This document shows positions 16,636-26,865 of a DNA stretch of 64,000 bases, one piece after another; the stretch's first letter is position 1, and every line of letters starts with the position of its first letter. The stretch spans positions 1-64,000 of the forward strand of contig PTKS01000005.1 in the NCBI GenBank assembly GCA_002937855.1, in the 5' to 3' direction. The DNA comes from Alphaproteobacteria bacterium MarineAlpha5_Bin12 (GTDB taxonomy: Bacteria; Pseudomonadota; Alphaproteobacteria; HIMB59; GCA-002718135). The notes under the pieces are model-generated. The model did not search any database and was not told where the DNA came from. It saw nothing but the letters and a program-made list of their open reading frames with translations. A program made the position numbers and the translations under genes.

Positions 16636-17133
16636 TTGAAAATTTTAAAAAAAAACATTCTTAAATTAAAAGCTAATAACATCATTCATTGTTATAAACT
16701 GATATCAAACGAATATAATTTAAATAAAATTAAAAACTTAAATGGATGGTCTCAAAAATCAATATCTAATTATATTCATAATCCCAAATATATATCTTTA
16801 GGCTATTTTCAAAAAAAAAAATTATGCGCTTTTATTATTTCTAATTATATTAAAATAAACGATATTTTTGAAAATGAAATATTACTTATTTGTGTGGAAA
16901 AAAAATTTAGAAGAAAGGGAATAGGAACAGCTTTGATAAGCTATATTATTAATCAAAAAAAATACTTCAATCTATCTAGTATTTACTTAGAATTTTCAGC
17001 AAAAAATAGAAAAGCAAAATCTTTTTATGAAAATTGTGGATTTAAATATATATCCTTGAGAAAAAAATATTATACATTAAATAATAATAAAAAAGAAGAT
17101 GCTCTATTATATAAATTGGAAAAAAGAACATAA
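16636..17133 (+). CDS. rimI: GNAT N-acetyltransferase, RimI-like
   Basis: A 165-residue GNAT-fold acetyltransferase. The acetyl-CoA pyrophosphate loop is visible as CVEKKFRRKGIGTALI, followed by the C-terminal SAKNRKAKSFYENCGF typical of RimI. RimI acetylates the N-terminus of ribosomal protein S18. Its place directly after tsaB is the conserved alphaproteobacterial arrangement. The TTG start at 16636 lies 4 bases after the tsaB stop and is the best available, though without a clear ribosome-binding site. Extremely rich in Lys, Asn and Ile. Confidence 0.85.
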   Translation: MKILKKNILKLKANNIIHCYKLISNEYNLNKIKNLNGWSQKSISNYIHNPKYISLGYFQKKKLCAFIISNYIKINDIFENEILLICVEKKFRRKGIGTALISYIINQKKYFNLSSIYLEFSAKNRKAKSFYENCGFKYISLRKKYYTLNNNKKEDALLYKLEKRT

Positions 17134-17139
17134 GTATTT

Positions 17140-18459
17140 ATGAAAAAAAAGATTTTTATAAAGTCATATGGATGTCAGATGAATGTTTATGATTCAGAAA
17201 GAATGTATGATTTAACCAAACCTTTAGGGTATGAGATGGTTAATGACAAATCTAAAGCAGATTTAATTATTTTAAACACGTGTCACATAAGAGACAAGGC
17301 ATCAGAAAAGGTTTACTCAGATATAGGTAGAATTAAAAAACAAGTAATTGAAAAAAATCCAAAATGCAAACTTATTGTTGCTGGCTGCGTAGCACAAGCT
17401 GAAGGTCAAGAGATTTTAAATAGATCACCCATTGTAAATGCAGTTGTAGGTCCACAAAGTTATCAAAATCTTCCAAATATTTTAAAAAAAATAGATAGTG
17501 AAAAAAATAAAATTGTTAATACTGATTTTGAATCAAATCTAAAATTTGATAATCTAAATTATGAAAAAAACAATTCTTCTACCGCTTTCATTACTGTTCA
17601 AGAAGGTTGCGACAAATTTTGTACTTTTTGTGTAGTTCCCTATACAAGAGGGTATGAATATTCAAGACCTATTGAAGATATAATTAAGGAGATTAAAAAA
17701 TACGCAAAATCAGGAGTAAAAGAAATTACTTTGCTAGGTCAAAATGTCAATGCCTATCATGGATACGATATTAATAAAATTGAAAGAAAACTAGATTATT
17801 TGATTAATAAGATTTCTGAGATTAATGATATTAAAAGAATAAGATATATGACCTCACATCCAAAGGATATGAATATCAATCTAATTAAATGCCATAAAGA
17901 TAATTCTAAATTAATGCCTTTTTTACACCTTCCAATCCAATCTGGTTCAAATAAAATATTAAAAAAGATGAATAGAAAATACTCAGTTGAAGAGTATGAG
18001 CACACTATAGATGCAATCAAATCTTATAGAGATGATATTGCTATCTCTTCAGATTTTATTGTCGGTTTTCCAGGTGAAACTGATGATGATTTTGATAAAA
18101 CAATGTCGTTAATCAATAAAATAAAATTTTCAATAGCATATTCTTTTATATATAGTCCTAGACCTGGAACTCCTGCTACAGAAATAAAAGATAATAACAA
18201 TCTTTTAATAAAAAAAGCCCGATTGCTTGCTTTGCAAACTTTATTAAAAAAACAGCAAGACGATTACAATAAATTATTTGTTGGGAAAAAATTAAATGTA
18301 TTAATTGAAAAAAAAGGTAGAAACTCAAATCAATTCGTTGGAAGAAGTATATATAACCAAAGTGTATTTATGAATAGTAATACAAATATCATAGGATCAA
18401 TAGTAAAAACCAAAATAATTAATAGTACTAATTTTGCATTATCCGCTGAGGTTATATAA
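17140..18459 (+). CDS. miaB: tRNA-2-methylthio-N6-isopentenyladenosine synthase MiaB
   Basis: A 439-residue radical-SAM methylthiotransferase that adds the 2-methylthio group to i6A37 of tRNA. The auxiliary cluster cysteines C12, C48 and C83 lie in the UPF0004 domain. The radical-SAM triad C157-x3-C161-x2-C164 sits in EGCDKFCTFCVVPYTRG, and a TRAM domain is at the C-terminus. Normal length. It starts 6 bases after rimI and is followed at once by phoH, the standard order in Alphaproteobacteria, where a Fur-type gene sometimes intervenes (absent here). Confidence 0.97.
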   Translation: MKKKIFIKSYGCQMNVYDSERMYDLTKPLGYEMVNDKSKADLIILNTCHIRDKASEKVYSDIGRIKKQVIEKNPKCKLIVAGCVAQAEGQEILNRSPIVNAVVGPQSYQNLPNILKKIDSEKNKIVNTDFESNLKFDNLNYEKNNSSTAFITVQEGCDKFCTFCVVPYTRGYEYSRPIEDIIKEIKKYAKSGVKEITLLGQNVNAYHGYDINKIERKLDYLINKISEINDIKRIRYMTSHPKDMNINLIKCHKDNSKLMPFLHLPIQSGSNKILKKMNRKYSVEEYEHTIDAIKSYRDDIAISSDFIVGFPGETDDDFDKTMSLINKIKFSIAYSFIYSPRPGTPATEIKDNNNLLIKKARLLALQTLLKKQQDDYNKLFVGKKLNVLIEKKGRNSNQFVGRSIYNQSVFMNSNTNIIGSIVKTKIINSTNFALSAEVI

Positions 18460-18460
18460 T

Positions 18461-19414
18461 ATGTCTAAGCAAGAAGCAGAAAAAAATTCCATTTCATTTG
18501 AATTTGAAGATAATTTAGCACTTATTAATCTTTTTGGTCAATATGATGAAAATCTACTTTTAATTGAAAAAATGAATGATGTATCAATTAGTAGGATAGG
18601 AAATAAAGTTAAGATAAAAGGAGATAAAAAATCTATAATTGATACCCACCAAATACTTAAAAATTTATATCATAAAATTAAAAATGGTGAAGAAATTGAT
18701 GATGAAAAAATAAAAGATGCAAAGAGTGTAATAATTTTAAACAATGGTGAAGCAATTGAGCAAAAAGATTTATTTATAGAAACAAGAAAAAAAAAGATAT
18801 ATGCGCGAACAGAAAACCAAAAAAACTATTTTAAAGCATTAAATGAAAAAGATATAATATTTGTAGTTGGGCCTGCAGGGACTGGAAAAACTTATCTTGC
18901 AGTTGCTAAAGCTGTTTCAGATCTTCAAAAAGGTTTGGTAAAAAAAATTATTTTATCAAGACCTGCTGTAGAGGCTGGGGAGAGACTTGGTTTTTTACCT
19001 GGAGATATGAGAGAAAAAGTTGATCCTTATCTTAGACCAATTTATGATGCTTTATATGAGATGATGCCTTTTAATTTAGTAGATAAAAAAATACAATCAG
19101 GAGAAATTGAAATAGCACCAATAGCTTTTATGAGAGGTAGAACATTAAATGATGCATTTATAATATTAGATGAGGCGCAAAACACATCTTCCGTGCAAAT
19201 GAAGATGTTTTTAACAAGATTGGGTAAAAATAGCAAAATGGTTATTGCAGGAGATATTACACAAATAGACTTAACAAACAAAAATGAATCTGGATTAATA
19301 AATGCACAAAAAAAATTAAGTAGTATAAATGATATAGAATTTATTAAATTGACTGCTAAAGATGTAGTTAGGCATAAACTAGTACAAAAAATAATTGAAG
19401 CATATATTGAGTAA
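18461..19414 (+). CDS. ybeZ: PhoH-like ATPase (YbeZ)
   Basis: A 317-residue PhoH-family P-loop ATPase, linked to RNA metabolism and ribosome maturation with YbeY. Walker A GPAGTGKT and Walker B ILDEAQNT are clear; the N-terminal 100 residues are a KH-like region. I take the ATG at 18461, one base after the miaB stop, with GAGG nine bases upstream. An upstream in-frame ATG at 18434 is inside miaB and adds no conserved sequence. Despite the name, phosphate regulation is not implied for this subfamily. ybeY overlaps its 3' end. Confidence 0.95.
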   Translation: MSKQEAEKNSISFEFEDNLALINLFGQYDENLLLIEKMNDVSISRIGNKVKIKGDKKSIIDTHQILKNLYHKIKNGEEIDDEKIKDAKSVIILNNGEAIEQKDLFIETRKKKIYARTENQKNYFKALNEKDIIFVVGPAGTGKTYLAVAKAVSDLQKGLVKKIILSRPAVEAGERLGFLPGDMREKVDPYLRPIYDALYEMMPFNLVDKKIQSGEIEIAPIAFMRGRTLNDAFIILDEAQNTSSVQMKMFLTRLGKNSKMVIAGDITQIDLTNKNESGLINAQKKLSSINDIEFIKLTAKDVVRHKLVQKIIEAYIE

Positions 19415-19895
19415 TAAAATATATAAAAAATTCAATTTTTCTGTTGTTAGTAACTCAAGAATATGGTCTAAAAGGGTTAAAAATACTAAAAGTATTATTA
19501 ATTTAGCATTAAAGGATTATAAATATTATACTAATAAAAGCTGTAAATATTATGACATTACTTTTTTATTAACTGATGATAAACATATAAAAAAATTAAA
19601 TAAAAAATATAAAAATACGAATAAAACAACAAATGTATTAACTTTTACTAATTATCACATAATCAATGACAATCAAAAAATTAGATATTCAAATATTGCC
19701 ATATCCGGAGACAGAATTAAAGAAGAGTCAAGAAAACTAAACCTAAATTTTTATGAACATTTTACACACATCGTTATTCATTCATTGCTTCATACAAATA
19801 ATTATAAACATGAAAATGAAAGAGATTTTCAAAAAATGAAAAAAAAAGAAATATTAATTTTGAAAAAATTTAATATAAGAAACCCATATATATAA
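19395..19895 (+). CDS. ybeY: Endoribonuclease YbeY
   Basis: A 166-residue single-strand-specific RNase for 16S rRNA 3' maturation and ribosome quality control. The zinc-binding triad is present as HSLLHTNNYKH, with the H-x3-H-x5-H spacing. The flanking family consensus (HGxLHLxGYDH) is degenerate, with NYK for GYD. The segment around VLTFTNYHI matches the family's VLSFP region. Starts are uncertain: TTG at 19395 overlaps phoH by 20 bases, and TTG at 19407 is equally possible. Position between phoH and corC is canonical and supports the identification. Confidence 0.9.
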   Translation: MKHILSNKIYKKFNFSVVSNSRIWSKRVKNTKSIINLALKDYKYYTNKSCKYYDITFLLTDDKHIKKLNKKYKNTNKTTNVLTFTNYHIINDNQKIRYSNIAISGDRIKEESRKLNLNFYEHFTHIVIHSLLHTNNYKHENERDFQKMKKKEILILKKFNIRNPYI

Positions 19896-19907
19896 ATTTT
19901 ATATCTT

Positions 19908-20783
19908 ATGAATAATAAATCAATAAAAAGTGAAATAAGCAAAAATAGTTGGAGATTGTGGTTAGTTAAAAAACTCTTAAAAGACCACATTAATAAGGAA
20001 GAAATTTATACTTTTATAAGCAGTATTTTTGAGAATGGAAATAAATTAAAAGAATCTTTTGAAAAACCAATTGATGATAGTGACGAGAATGAACTTTTAC
20101 GAAACATATTAAAACTTAATGACAAGACTGTAGAAGATGTCATGGTTCCAAGAGCTGACATTGTAGCTATATCAATAAAAGATTCGTTTCAAAAAATATT
20201 AGATACAATTGATTATAATTCCCACTCTAGAATGCCAATTTTTGAAGATAATTTAGATAATGTTATGGGTATGATACATATTAAAGATATCATATCCAAC
20301 ATAGAAAAAAAAGATTTTAAAATAAAAGAAATTATAAGAGATATTCTTTATGTAGCACCTTCGTCACCAGTTTTAGATTTATTAAAAAGAATGAGAAAAT
20401 CTAAAATACATTTGGGTTTAGTGGTTGATGAACATGGCGGAGTTGATGGATTAGTAACTATTGAAGATTTAGTTGAAGAAATTGTTGGTGAAATTGAAGA
20501 TGAACACGATGCTGAAGATAATGAAATTAAAATCAAAAAAATAAATTCCAAAACATTTATAATTGATACATCATTGTCTTTGAAAGAATTAGAAAATCTC
20601 ATAAAAATTAATTTAGATAATGAAATTAAGGAAGAAATAAATAGTGTGGGAGGACTAATTTATTATTTGGCAGGTAAAATACCTTTAGTAGGAGAAAAAT
20701 TTATTTATAATGATCAAGTATCTTTTGAAATTATTAGCGTTAATCAAAGAAGAATTGAAGAAGTGAAGGTATTACTTATTTAA
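19908..20783 (+). CDS. corC: CorC/HlyC-family CBS-domain protein
   Basis: A 291-residue cytoplasmic protein with a CBS pair at about 60-190. It begins at VEDVMVPRADIVAI and continues to VVDEHGGVDGLVTIEDLVEE. A CorC_HlyC domain follows at about 205-290. It is the soluble type without the DUF21 membrane part, as expected for the ybeX/corC gene next to ybeY and lnt. Linked to magnesium/cobalt homeostasis and, through its neighbours, to ribosome maturation. Start ATG 12 bases after ybeY. Confidence 0.93.
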   Translation: MNNKSIKSEISKNSWRLWLVKKLLKDHINKEEIYTFISSIFENGNKLKESFEKPIDDSDENELLRNILKLNDKTVEDVMVPRADIVAISIKDSFQKILDTIDYNSHSRMPIFEDNLDNVMGMIHIKDIISNIEKKDFKIKEIIRDILYVAPSSPVLDLLKRMRKSKIHLGLVVDEHGGVDGLVTIEDLVEEIVGEIEDEHDAEDNEIKIKKINSKTFIIDTSLSLKELENLIKINLDNEIKEEINSVGGLIYYLAGKIPLVGEKFIYNDQVSFEIISVNQRRIEEVKVLLI

Positions 20784-20785
20784 TA

Positions 20786-22312
20786 GTGTTAAATTATTTC
20801 AAATTTTTTTTCTTAGGCTGTTTAACATTTTTATTATTTCCACCTTATTTTATTCTTCCTATTGGGTTTTTAGTCTTTCCGTATTTATTTTATCAAATAA
20901 ATTATCTTAATTTAAAAAAATCAACTAGATCATGTTTCGTCGAAGGATTTTTTTACGGACTGGGGTTAAATTTTTTATTATTTTTTTGGCTAAAAAATCC
21001 TTTCTTTGTTGATGATAATACAAAAAATTTATTTTTCTTATCTTATCTATTTATTATTTACGCTTCTTTGTATTTTGGAATATTTTTTGTTTTACTAAGA
21101 TTTTTTAAAAATCAAAATATTCAAATAATAGTTTTTCCAATAATATTTATAATTTTAGAAATATTGAGAACAAAATTATTTTTGAGTTTTCCATGGAATA
21201 TTTTTGCGTATATTTTGTCTAATCAACCTTATCTATTTAGTGTTTCAAAATATATAAGTATATATGGTGTTTCTTATATAGCTATAGTTATATTATTAAG
21301 TCCCATTTTATTAATTAATATATTTAATAATAAGGAGAAAAAATTTAATATTTATTATTTACTAATAATATTATCAATAATAAGCACGCTTTATTTTTTA
21401 AGTAATTCATCAGAAAAAATAGATCAAAACAAAAAATCATATGAGTTAGATATAATTATATATCAGAACAATATTGCGCAAGATGAAAAATGGAATTCTA
21501 ATTTAATGGAAAGCAGGCTGAATAACCTTCTTGAATTTATTGAAAATAATTCAAATAATCTCAAAAAAACATTAATAGTATTTTCAGAAACTGAAATTCC
21601 ATACATCATCTCATCTAAACAAACTATACTTAGTTTCATTAGTTCAAAATTAGATGATAATACAATTGTAATAATAGGTGGAATAAGAAAAGATCAAGAA
21701 TTAAATTCTTATTTTAATACACTTTTTAAAATAACTCAAAATAACATCGAATATTTTGATAAGAAAGTTTTGGTACCTTTTGGCGAATATTTTCCTTTGA
21801 TAAATTATTTTCCATATATTAAAAAATTTATATTAGGAGGTACAGAATTTACTAAAGGAAAATCAAAAAGAACGATGCTTTTATATGAAGATATTTATTT
21901 TATTCCATCGATTTGTTTTGAAAATATTTTCTTTAATAAGTTAATTTCTAAAGATAATTATCAAAATGACTTGATTATTAATATAACTAATGATGCTTGG
22001 TTTGGAAAATATCAAGGACCATATCAGCACTTTTATCAATCTATTGTTAGAGCAGTTGAAAATAATAAATATCTTATTCGTGTCTCAAATAATGGTATTA
22101 GTGCAGTAGTAGATCCAAAAGGTAAGATTCTATATGCCACAAAATTAAATGAAAAAATTTCTTATAAAGTTAATTTACAAATCAAACCAACAAAAAATAA
22201 AGAATATACACAAATGAATTTTTTAATCTTTTATCTATTTTTAATAATATCATTTATAGTTTGTGTAATTTTTCAAATTGTAAAAAAAAATGAAAATGAA
22301 TTTATTTCCTAA
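20786..22312 (+). CDS. lnt: Apolipoprotein N-acyltransferase
   Basis: A 508-residue inner-membrane enzyme adding the third acyl chain to lipoproteins. About seven N-terminal helices are followed by a periplasmic nitrilase-like domain with the Glu-Lys-Cys triad: E268 in FSETEIPY, Lys in KKVLVPFGEYF, and Cys in PSICFENIF. ITNDAWFG follows as in the family. A GTG start lies 2 bases after corC. The final C-terminal helix precedes the stop, and the trmB start codon is inside its last codons. Confidence 0.95.
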   Translation: MLNYFKFFFLGCLTFLLFPPYFILPIGFLVFPYLFYQINYLNLKKSTRSCFVEGFFYGLGLNFLLFFWLKNPFFVDDNTKNLFFLSYLFIIYASLYFGIFFVLLRFFKNQNIQIIVFPIIFIILEILRTKLFLSFPWNIFAYILSNQPYLFSVSKYISIYGVSYIAIVILLSPILLINIFNNKEKKFNIYYLLIILSIISTLYFLSNSSEKIDQNKKSYELDIIIYQNNIAQDEKWNSNLMESRLNNLLEFIENNSNNLKKTLIVFSETEIPYIISSKQTILSFISSKLDDNTIVIIGGIRKDQELNSYFNTLFKITQNNIEYFDKKVLVPFGEYFPLINYFPYIKKFILGGTEFTKGKSKRTMLLYEDIYFIPSICFENIFFNKLISKDNYQNDLIINITNDAWFGKYQGPYQHFYQSIVRAVENNKYLIRVSNNGISAVVDPKGKILYATKLNEKISYKVNLQIKPTKNKEYTQMNFLIFYLFLIISFIVCVIFQIVKKNENEFIS

Positions 22313-22952
22313 GACTTATGGAAGAACAAAAGGGAAAATAAAAAAACCATCTCTTTTAAATTATTATAAAAAAATTAATAAATATCTCATTGATTCAATG
22401 TCACAATATAATAAAGATATAATTCTAGAAATTGGCTCTGGGAATGGTGAAAATATTATTAAATTATCTAATTTATATAAAGATAAAATTATTATCGCTT
22501 GTGAAGTTTATATTGATGGTAATTCATCTTTAGTTAAAAAACTAGAAAATAAAAAAATTAAAAATGTAAAAATTTTTGATAAAAGCTGTTTTTATCTATT
22601 TAAAAAAATTAAAAAATTTTCTATTGATCAAATATGGATCTTATTTCCTGATCCTTGGCCAAAAAAAAGACATAATAAAAGAAGATTAATAAATGAAAAT
22701 TTTATTAATGAGATTTATTCTTTATTAGCAAAAAATGGAAAAGTATACATAGCTACTGACGATAAAAATTATTTTTTGAATATACTAATTAATTTTCAAA
22801 AAAATGATTTATTTTATTGGCACAACGATAATCCTAATAACTGGAATACGAAATTTCAAGATATGCCTGAAACGTCTTATTATCTAAAAGCTATGAAAAT
22901 TGGCCAAAAACCTAAGTTTATGATATTTAAAAAAAAGATATGCTTGAAATAA
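22290..22952 (+). CDS. trmB: tRNA (guanine-N7-)-methyltransferase
   Basis: A 220-residue SAM methyltransferase forming m7G46 in tRNA. The SAM motif ILEIGSGNGENI is near 47, and the diagnostic TrmB motif ILFPDPWPKKRHNKRRL is near 113. The first ATG at 22290 overlaps lnt by 23 bases; an ATG two codons later (22296) is equally possible. In many relatives a regulator and metK lie between lnt and this gene; here they are absent and metK is at 56577. Confidence 0.94.
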   Translation: MKMNLFPKTYGRTKGKIKKPSLLNYYKKINKYLIDSMSQYNKDIILEIGSGNGENIIKLSNLYKDKIIIACEVYIDGNSSLVKKLENKKIKNVKIFDKSCFYLFKKIKKFSIDQIWILFPDPWPKKRHNKRRLINENFINEIYSLLAKNGKVYIATDDKNYFLNILINFQKNDLFYWHNDNPNNWNTKFQDMPETSYYLKAMKIGQKPKFMIFKKKICLK

Positions 22953-22989
22953 GTAACTTTTTAAAATAATAAGAAAATATATTATTTGA

Positions 22990-23012
22990 GGTGGGCTTGC
23001 CCGCCTTTTTTT
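22990..23012 (+). terminator. GC-rich hairpin with T-run upstream of nusA (attenuator-like)
   Basis: GGTGGG/CCCGCC, with one G-U pair, closes on CTTG and is followed by seven T. It is the most GC-rich hairpin seen in any gap. It stands 24 bases before nusA, in an 83-base gap after trmB. In other proteobacteria a similar terminator sits in the leader ahead of rimP-nusA, where it attenuates the operon; that role is inferred here. It can also simply end trmB transcription. Confidence 0.75.
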
Positions 23013-23035
23013 ATAGATTTAATTAAAGCAAAACA

Positions 23036-24574
23036 ATGAATTCAAGAATTATTAGAGAAGATATGTTACAGGTTGCAGAAACAGTTGCAAGAGATAAAAA
23101 TATTGAAAAATCAACTGTTTTTGAAGCAATGGAAGAAGCTTTAAAAAAAGTAGCAAAATCAAAATATGGTCAAGCAAAAGACATTCGTGTTTCAATTGAT
23201 AGAGACACTGGTAATATATCTTTAAGCAGCTACAGAACAGTTGTAGAAAAAATAAATATAGAGGAAGAAGAAGAAAATCAAATAACCTTTACAAAAGCAA
23301 AAAAAATTAATCCTGAAATAAAAATTGGAGAATTTATTAAAAATGATTTGCCATTATTTGATTTTGGACGTGTAGCTGCGCAAATAGCTAAAGGAGTAAT
23401 ATTTCAAAAAGTTAGAGAAGCAGATAAAGCAAGACAATATAATGAATATAAAGATAAGATAGGTGAAATTGTAGTAGGAATTGTAAAAAGATTGGAATTT
23501 GGAAATGTTATAGTTGATCTTGGTAAAGCAGAGGCAATAATTAAAAGAGAAGAAATAATTCCTAGAGAAAATTTTAAAAATGGAGATAGAGTAAGATCTT
23601 ATATCTTTGAAGTTAAAGAAGATGCTAAAGGTTCTCAAATTTTTCTATCAAGAACTCATCCTCAATTTTTAGCTAAATTGTTTCATCAAGAAGTTCCAGA
23701 AATTTATGATGGTATTATTGAAATTATTAATGTTGCAAGAGATCCAGGCTCTAGAGCAAAAATAGCAGTAAAAACAAATGATTCGACTATTGATCCAGTA
23801 GGCTCGTGTGTAGGAATGAGAGGCTCTAGAGTTCAAGCAGTAGTTAACGAATTACAGGGAGAAAAAATTGATATTGTACCTTGGTCAGAAAATCATGCAA
23901 CATTTGTAGTGAGTTCTTTATCGCCAGCTGAAGTTTTAAAGATTATATTAAATGAAGAACTTAAAAAAGTAGAAGTTGTTATAAATGATGATCAACTTAG
24001 TTTAGCTATTGGAAGAAAAGGTCAAAATGTTCGATTAGCTGGAATGCTAACAAATTTAGAAATAGATATTATAACTGAAACTGAAGAAACTGAAAGAAGA
24101 CAAGAGGAATTTAAACAAAGAAGCTCTTTGTTTGTGAAAGAATTAGATGTAGAAGATATAATTGCTCAATTGCTAGTTACAGAGGGCTATTCTTCAATAG
24201 AAGAAATCGCAAACCAACAACTTGATGAGCTCGAAAAAATAGAAGGATTTGATAAAGATTTAGCATTAGAAATTAATGAAAGAGCTAAAAACTATTTAAA
24301 TGATCAAGAGTCAAAAAATTTAAAAATTGTTGAAGACTTAAAAACGGAAGATAAATTAAAAAATTTTGAAGGAATGGATATTAAAATGATTGCTAGATTA
24401 GCAAAAAATAATATTTTAACACTTGATGATTTTGCTAATTTATCAACTTCTGAATTAATAGATAAAAATGATGGAATCTTTAAAGATTTTGATTTAGATG
24501 AAGATACAGCTAATAAACTAATTATGAAAGCAAGAGAAAGCTGGTTTTCAGAAGAAAACAAATCTGATGTTTAA
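23036..24574 (+). CDS. nusA: Transcription termination/antitermination factor NusA
   Basis: A 512-residue RNA-polymerase-associated factor. An N-terminal domain (1-130) is followed by S1 (about 140-205), KH1/KH2 (about 210-350, with VGMRGSRVQAV and AIGRKGQNVRLA) and C-terminal helix-hairpin-helix repeats (about 370-500) as in proteobacterial NusA. rimP, which almost always precedes nusA, is missing. infB follows after 24 bases without the ylxR gene common in relatives. It begins the translation superoperon that runs to pnp. Confidence 0.96.
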   Translation: MNSRIIREDMLQVAETVARDKNIEKSTVFEAMEEALKKVAKSKYGQAKDIRVSIDRDTGNISLSSYRTVVEKINIEEEEENQITFTKAKKINPEIKIGEFIKNDLPLFDFGRVAAQIAKGVIFQKVREADKARQYNEYKDKIGEIVVGIVKRLEFGNVIVDLGKAEAIIKREEIIPRENFKNGDRVRSYIFEVKEDAKGSQIFLSRTHPQFLAKLFHQEVPEIYDGIIEIINVARDPGSRAKIAVKTNDSTIDPVGSCVGMRGSRVQAVVNELQGEKIDIVPWSENHATFVVSSLSPAEVLKIILNEELKKVEVVINDDQLSLAIGRKGQNVRLAGMLTNLEIDIITETEETERRQEEFKQRSSLFVKELDVEDIIAQLLVTEGYSSIEEIANQQLDELEKIEGFDKDLALEINERAKNYLNDQESKNLKIVEDLKTEDKLKNFEGMDIKMIARLAKNNILTLDDFANLSTSELIDKNDGIFKDFDLDEDTANKLIMKARESWFSEENKSDV

Positions 24575-24598
24575 AAAAATAATAAAAGGTAGACTGCT

Positions 24599-26860
24599 TT
24601 GGACAAAAATAAAAAAGATAAAAAACCACTTAAACTTTCAAGTGAAGGAAGGTTGCAGCTTAGAAAAAATTTAGGCCCTGACCAGGTTAAAAGACAATCA
24701 TCTAATAAAAAAAGTAAAACTATACAAATAGTTTTTAAGAAAAAAACATCATCAAAAACTGATAGTAGTTTTTCAAAAAGACAGGTTTTTAGTAAGCGTC
24801 CAGAAAAAAGACAGGAAACAAACCAAAATAATATTAAAGGAAAAAAATTTAATAAGTTATTTACTGCTCCAATATTAACTAAAAGTGATGTTCATAAGAA
24901 GATTGATACAAAAAAATTTGATAACAAAAAAACTAATACTAAAAAAATCAAGAGAACCCTAAATCCAGACGATAAAGTAGGTAAATTTGATGTAAATAAA
25001 GTTCTGCAACAAGAAGAGCAAGAATACGACAAATTGCCAAGTCTAGCAAAAATAAAAAGAGCTAGAGAGAGAGAAAAACTCAAAACACAATCTTTAGATA
25101 ACACAAAACTTTCAAGAGACGTTACTATTCCAGAAATTATTACAGTTCAAGATCTTGCTAACAGAATGGCAGAAAAAACTGCAGATGTAGTGAAAGAATT
25201 GATGAAATTGGGAATTATGGTTACAGCTAACCAGTCTATTGAGGGAGACACAGCTGAATTAGTAGCAACTGAACTTGGTCATAAATCAAACCGAGTTTCT
25301 GATATTGATGTTTTAAAAGATATAGAAGATATTGAAGATCCTGAAGATGAATTGCAGAGTAGACCGCCAGTGGTAACAATTATGGGGCATGTAGATCATG
25401 GTAAAACTAGTATTCTTGATTCAATAAGAAAAAGTGATGTAGCATCAAAGGAAGCAGGGGGAATAACCCAACATATTGGCGCTTATCAAATAACTACTGA
25501 AAAAGATAAAAAAATAACATTTATTGATACACCTGGACATGAAGCATTTACTAATATTCGAGCAAGAGGAGCCAAAACAACTGATATAGTTGTATTAGTT
25601 ATTGCTGCTGATGACGGAATAAAACCTCAAACTCAAGAAGCTATATCACACGCTAAAGCTGCTAAGGTGCCAATCATTATTGCAATAAATAAAATTGATA
25701 CTCCAGGAGCAAATCCAGAAAAAGTTAGAACTGAATTACTTAGCTATGAAATTGTGGTAGAAAAATTAAGTGGCGAAGTTCAAGATGTAGAAGTTTCAGC
25801 AACAAAAAATATGAATATTGATAAACTTCAAGAAGCAATATTATTACAGGCTGAAATTTTAAATCTCAAAGCAAATCCTAATAGAAAATCTAGAGGTGTA
25901 GTGTTAGAGTCTAGATTAGAAAAAGGAAGAGGCCCGGTTGCAACAATTTTAATACAAAAAGGAACTTTAAAAATAGGGGATGTTTTTGTATCAGGTTCTG
26001 AATGGGGTAAAATTAGAGCTTTAAGAAATGACAAGGGTGAAAAAGAAGAAACTGCATTGCCAGGTTCTCCTATAGAAATTTTAGGATTAAACGATAATCC
26101 TCAAGCAGGAGATGATTTTATTGTTGTAAATTCTGAATTTACAGCAAGAGAAATAGCAAAGTATAGACTTTCTGAAAAGAAAAAAAATCTTACAATTAAT
26201 AAATCAAATGTTGAAAATATGTTTGAAAAAATTGCAGCAGGAGAAATTTCAAAATTACCTGTTATAGTTAAAGCAGATGTTCAAGGATCAGCGGACGCAA
26301 TCGATTCTTCTTTAGAAAAACTGTCTACAAATGAAGTCAAAACTGATGTGATTTTTAAAGGTGTGGGGGCTATTACCGAGAGTGATGTTGCGCTCGCTAA
26401 TTCAAGCAAGGGATTTATAATCGGATTTAATGTTAGAGCAATACCACAAGCAAGAGATATGGCGAAAAGAGAAGGGGTTGATCTAAAGTATTATTCAGTA
26501 ATTTATGAATTAATAGATGATGTAAAAAAATTAATGGGCGGATTATTATCTCCAAATATTAGCGAAAAGATAACAGGAAATGTTGAGATAAGAGAGGTAT
26601 TTAAAATATCAAAAATTGGAAATGTTGCAGGTTGTTTTGTTAAAGAAGGGTTTATAAAGAGAGATTCTAAAATTAGAATTTTAAGAGATAACGTTGTAGT
26701 ACATGAGGGAAAAATTGATAGTCTAAAGAGATTTAAAGATGAAGTGAAAGATGTTCAACAAGGCTACGAATGTGGCGTAACTATCGAAGAATATAATGAT
26801 ATAAAGAAAGGTGATATTATAGAAACATTTTTAATTCAGAAAGAAGCAAGAGAACTTTAA
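24599..26860 (+). CDS. infB: Translation initiation factor IF-2
   Basis: A 753-residue GTPase placing initiator tRNA on the 30S subunit. A Lys-rich, low-complexity N-terminal region (1-170) is followed by the IF2_N segment and the G domain: GHVDHGKT at 263-270, [12 protein letters not shown]. Domains II-IV complete it. The N-terminal region is shorter than in larger alphaproteobacteria, as expected in a reduced genome. TTG start at 24599 with AAAGGT eight bases upstream. Confidence 0.97.
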   Translation: MDKNKKDKKPLKLSSEGRLQLRKNLGPDQVKRQSSNKKSKTIQIVFKKKTSSKTDSSFSKRQVFSKRPEKRQETNQNNIKGKKFNKLFTAPILTKSDVHKKIDTKKFDNKKTNTKKIKRTLNPDDKVGKFDVNKVLQQEEQEYDKLPSLAKIKRAREREKLKTQSLDNTKLSRDVTIPEIITVQDLANRMAEKTADVVKELMKLGIMVTANQSIEGDTAELVATELGHKSNRVSDIDVLKDIEDIEDPEDELQSRPPVVTIMGHVDHGKTSILDSIRKSDVASKEAGGITQHIGAYQITTEKDKKITFIDTPGHEAFTNIRARGAKTTDIVVLVIAADDGIKPQTQEAISHAKAAKVPIIIAINKIDTPGANPEKVRTELLSYEIVVEKLSGEVQDVEVSATKNMNIDKLQEAILLQAEILNLKANPNRKSRGVVLESRLEKGRGPVATILIQKGTLKIGDVFVSGSEWGKIRALRNDKGEKEETALPGSPIEILGLNDNPQAGDDFIVVNSEFTAREIAKYRLSEKKKNLTINKSNVENMFEKIAAGEISKLPVIVKADVQGSADAIDSSLEKLSTNEVKTDVIFKGVGAITESDVALANSSKGFIIGFNVRAIPQARDMAKREGVDLKYYSVIYELIDDVKKLMGGLLSPNISEKITGNVEIREVFKISKIGNVAGCFVKEGFIKRDSKIRILRDNVVVHEGKIDSLKRFKDEVKDVQQGYECGVTIEEYNDIKKGDIIETFLIQKEAREL

Positions 26861-26865
26861 TAAAA

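Noticed and set aside
18461..19414. PhoH as part of the phosphorus island
   Set aside because: This is the YbeZ subfamily tied to ybeY and ribosome maturation in a core operon, not a phosphate-regulated gene.
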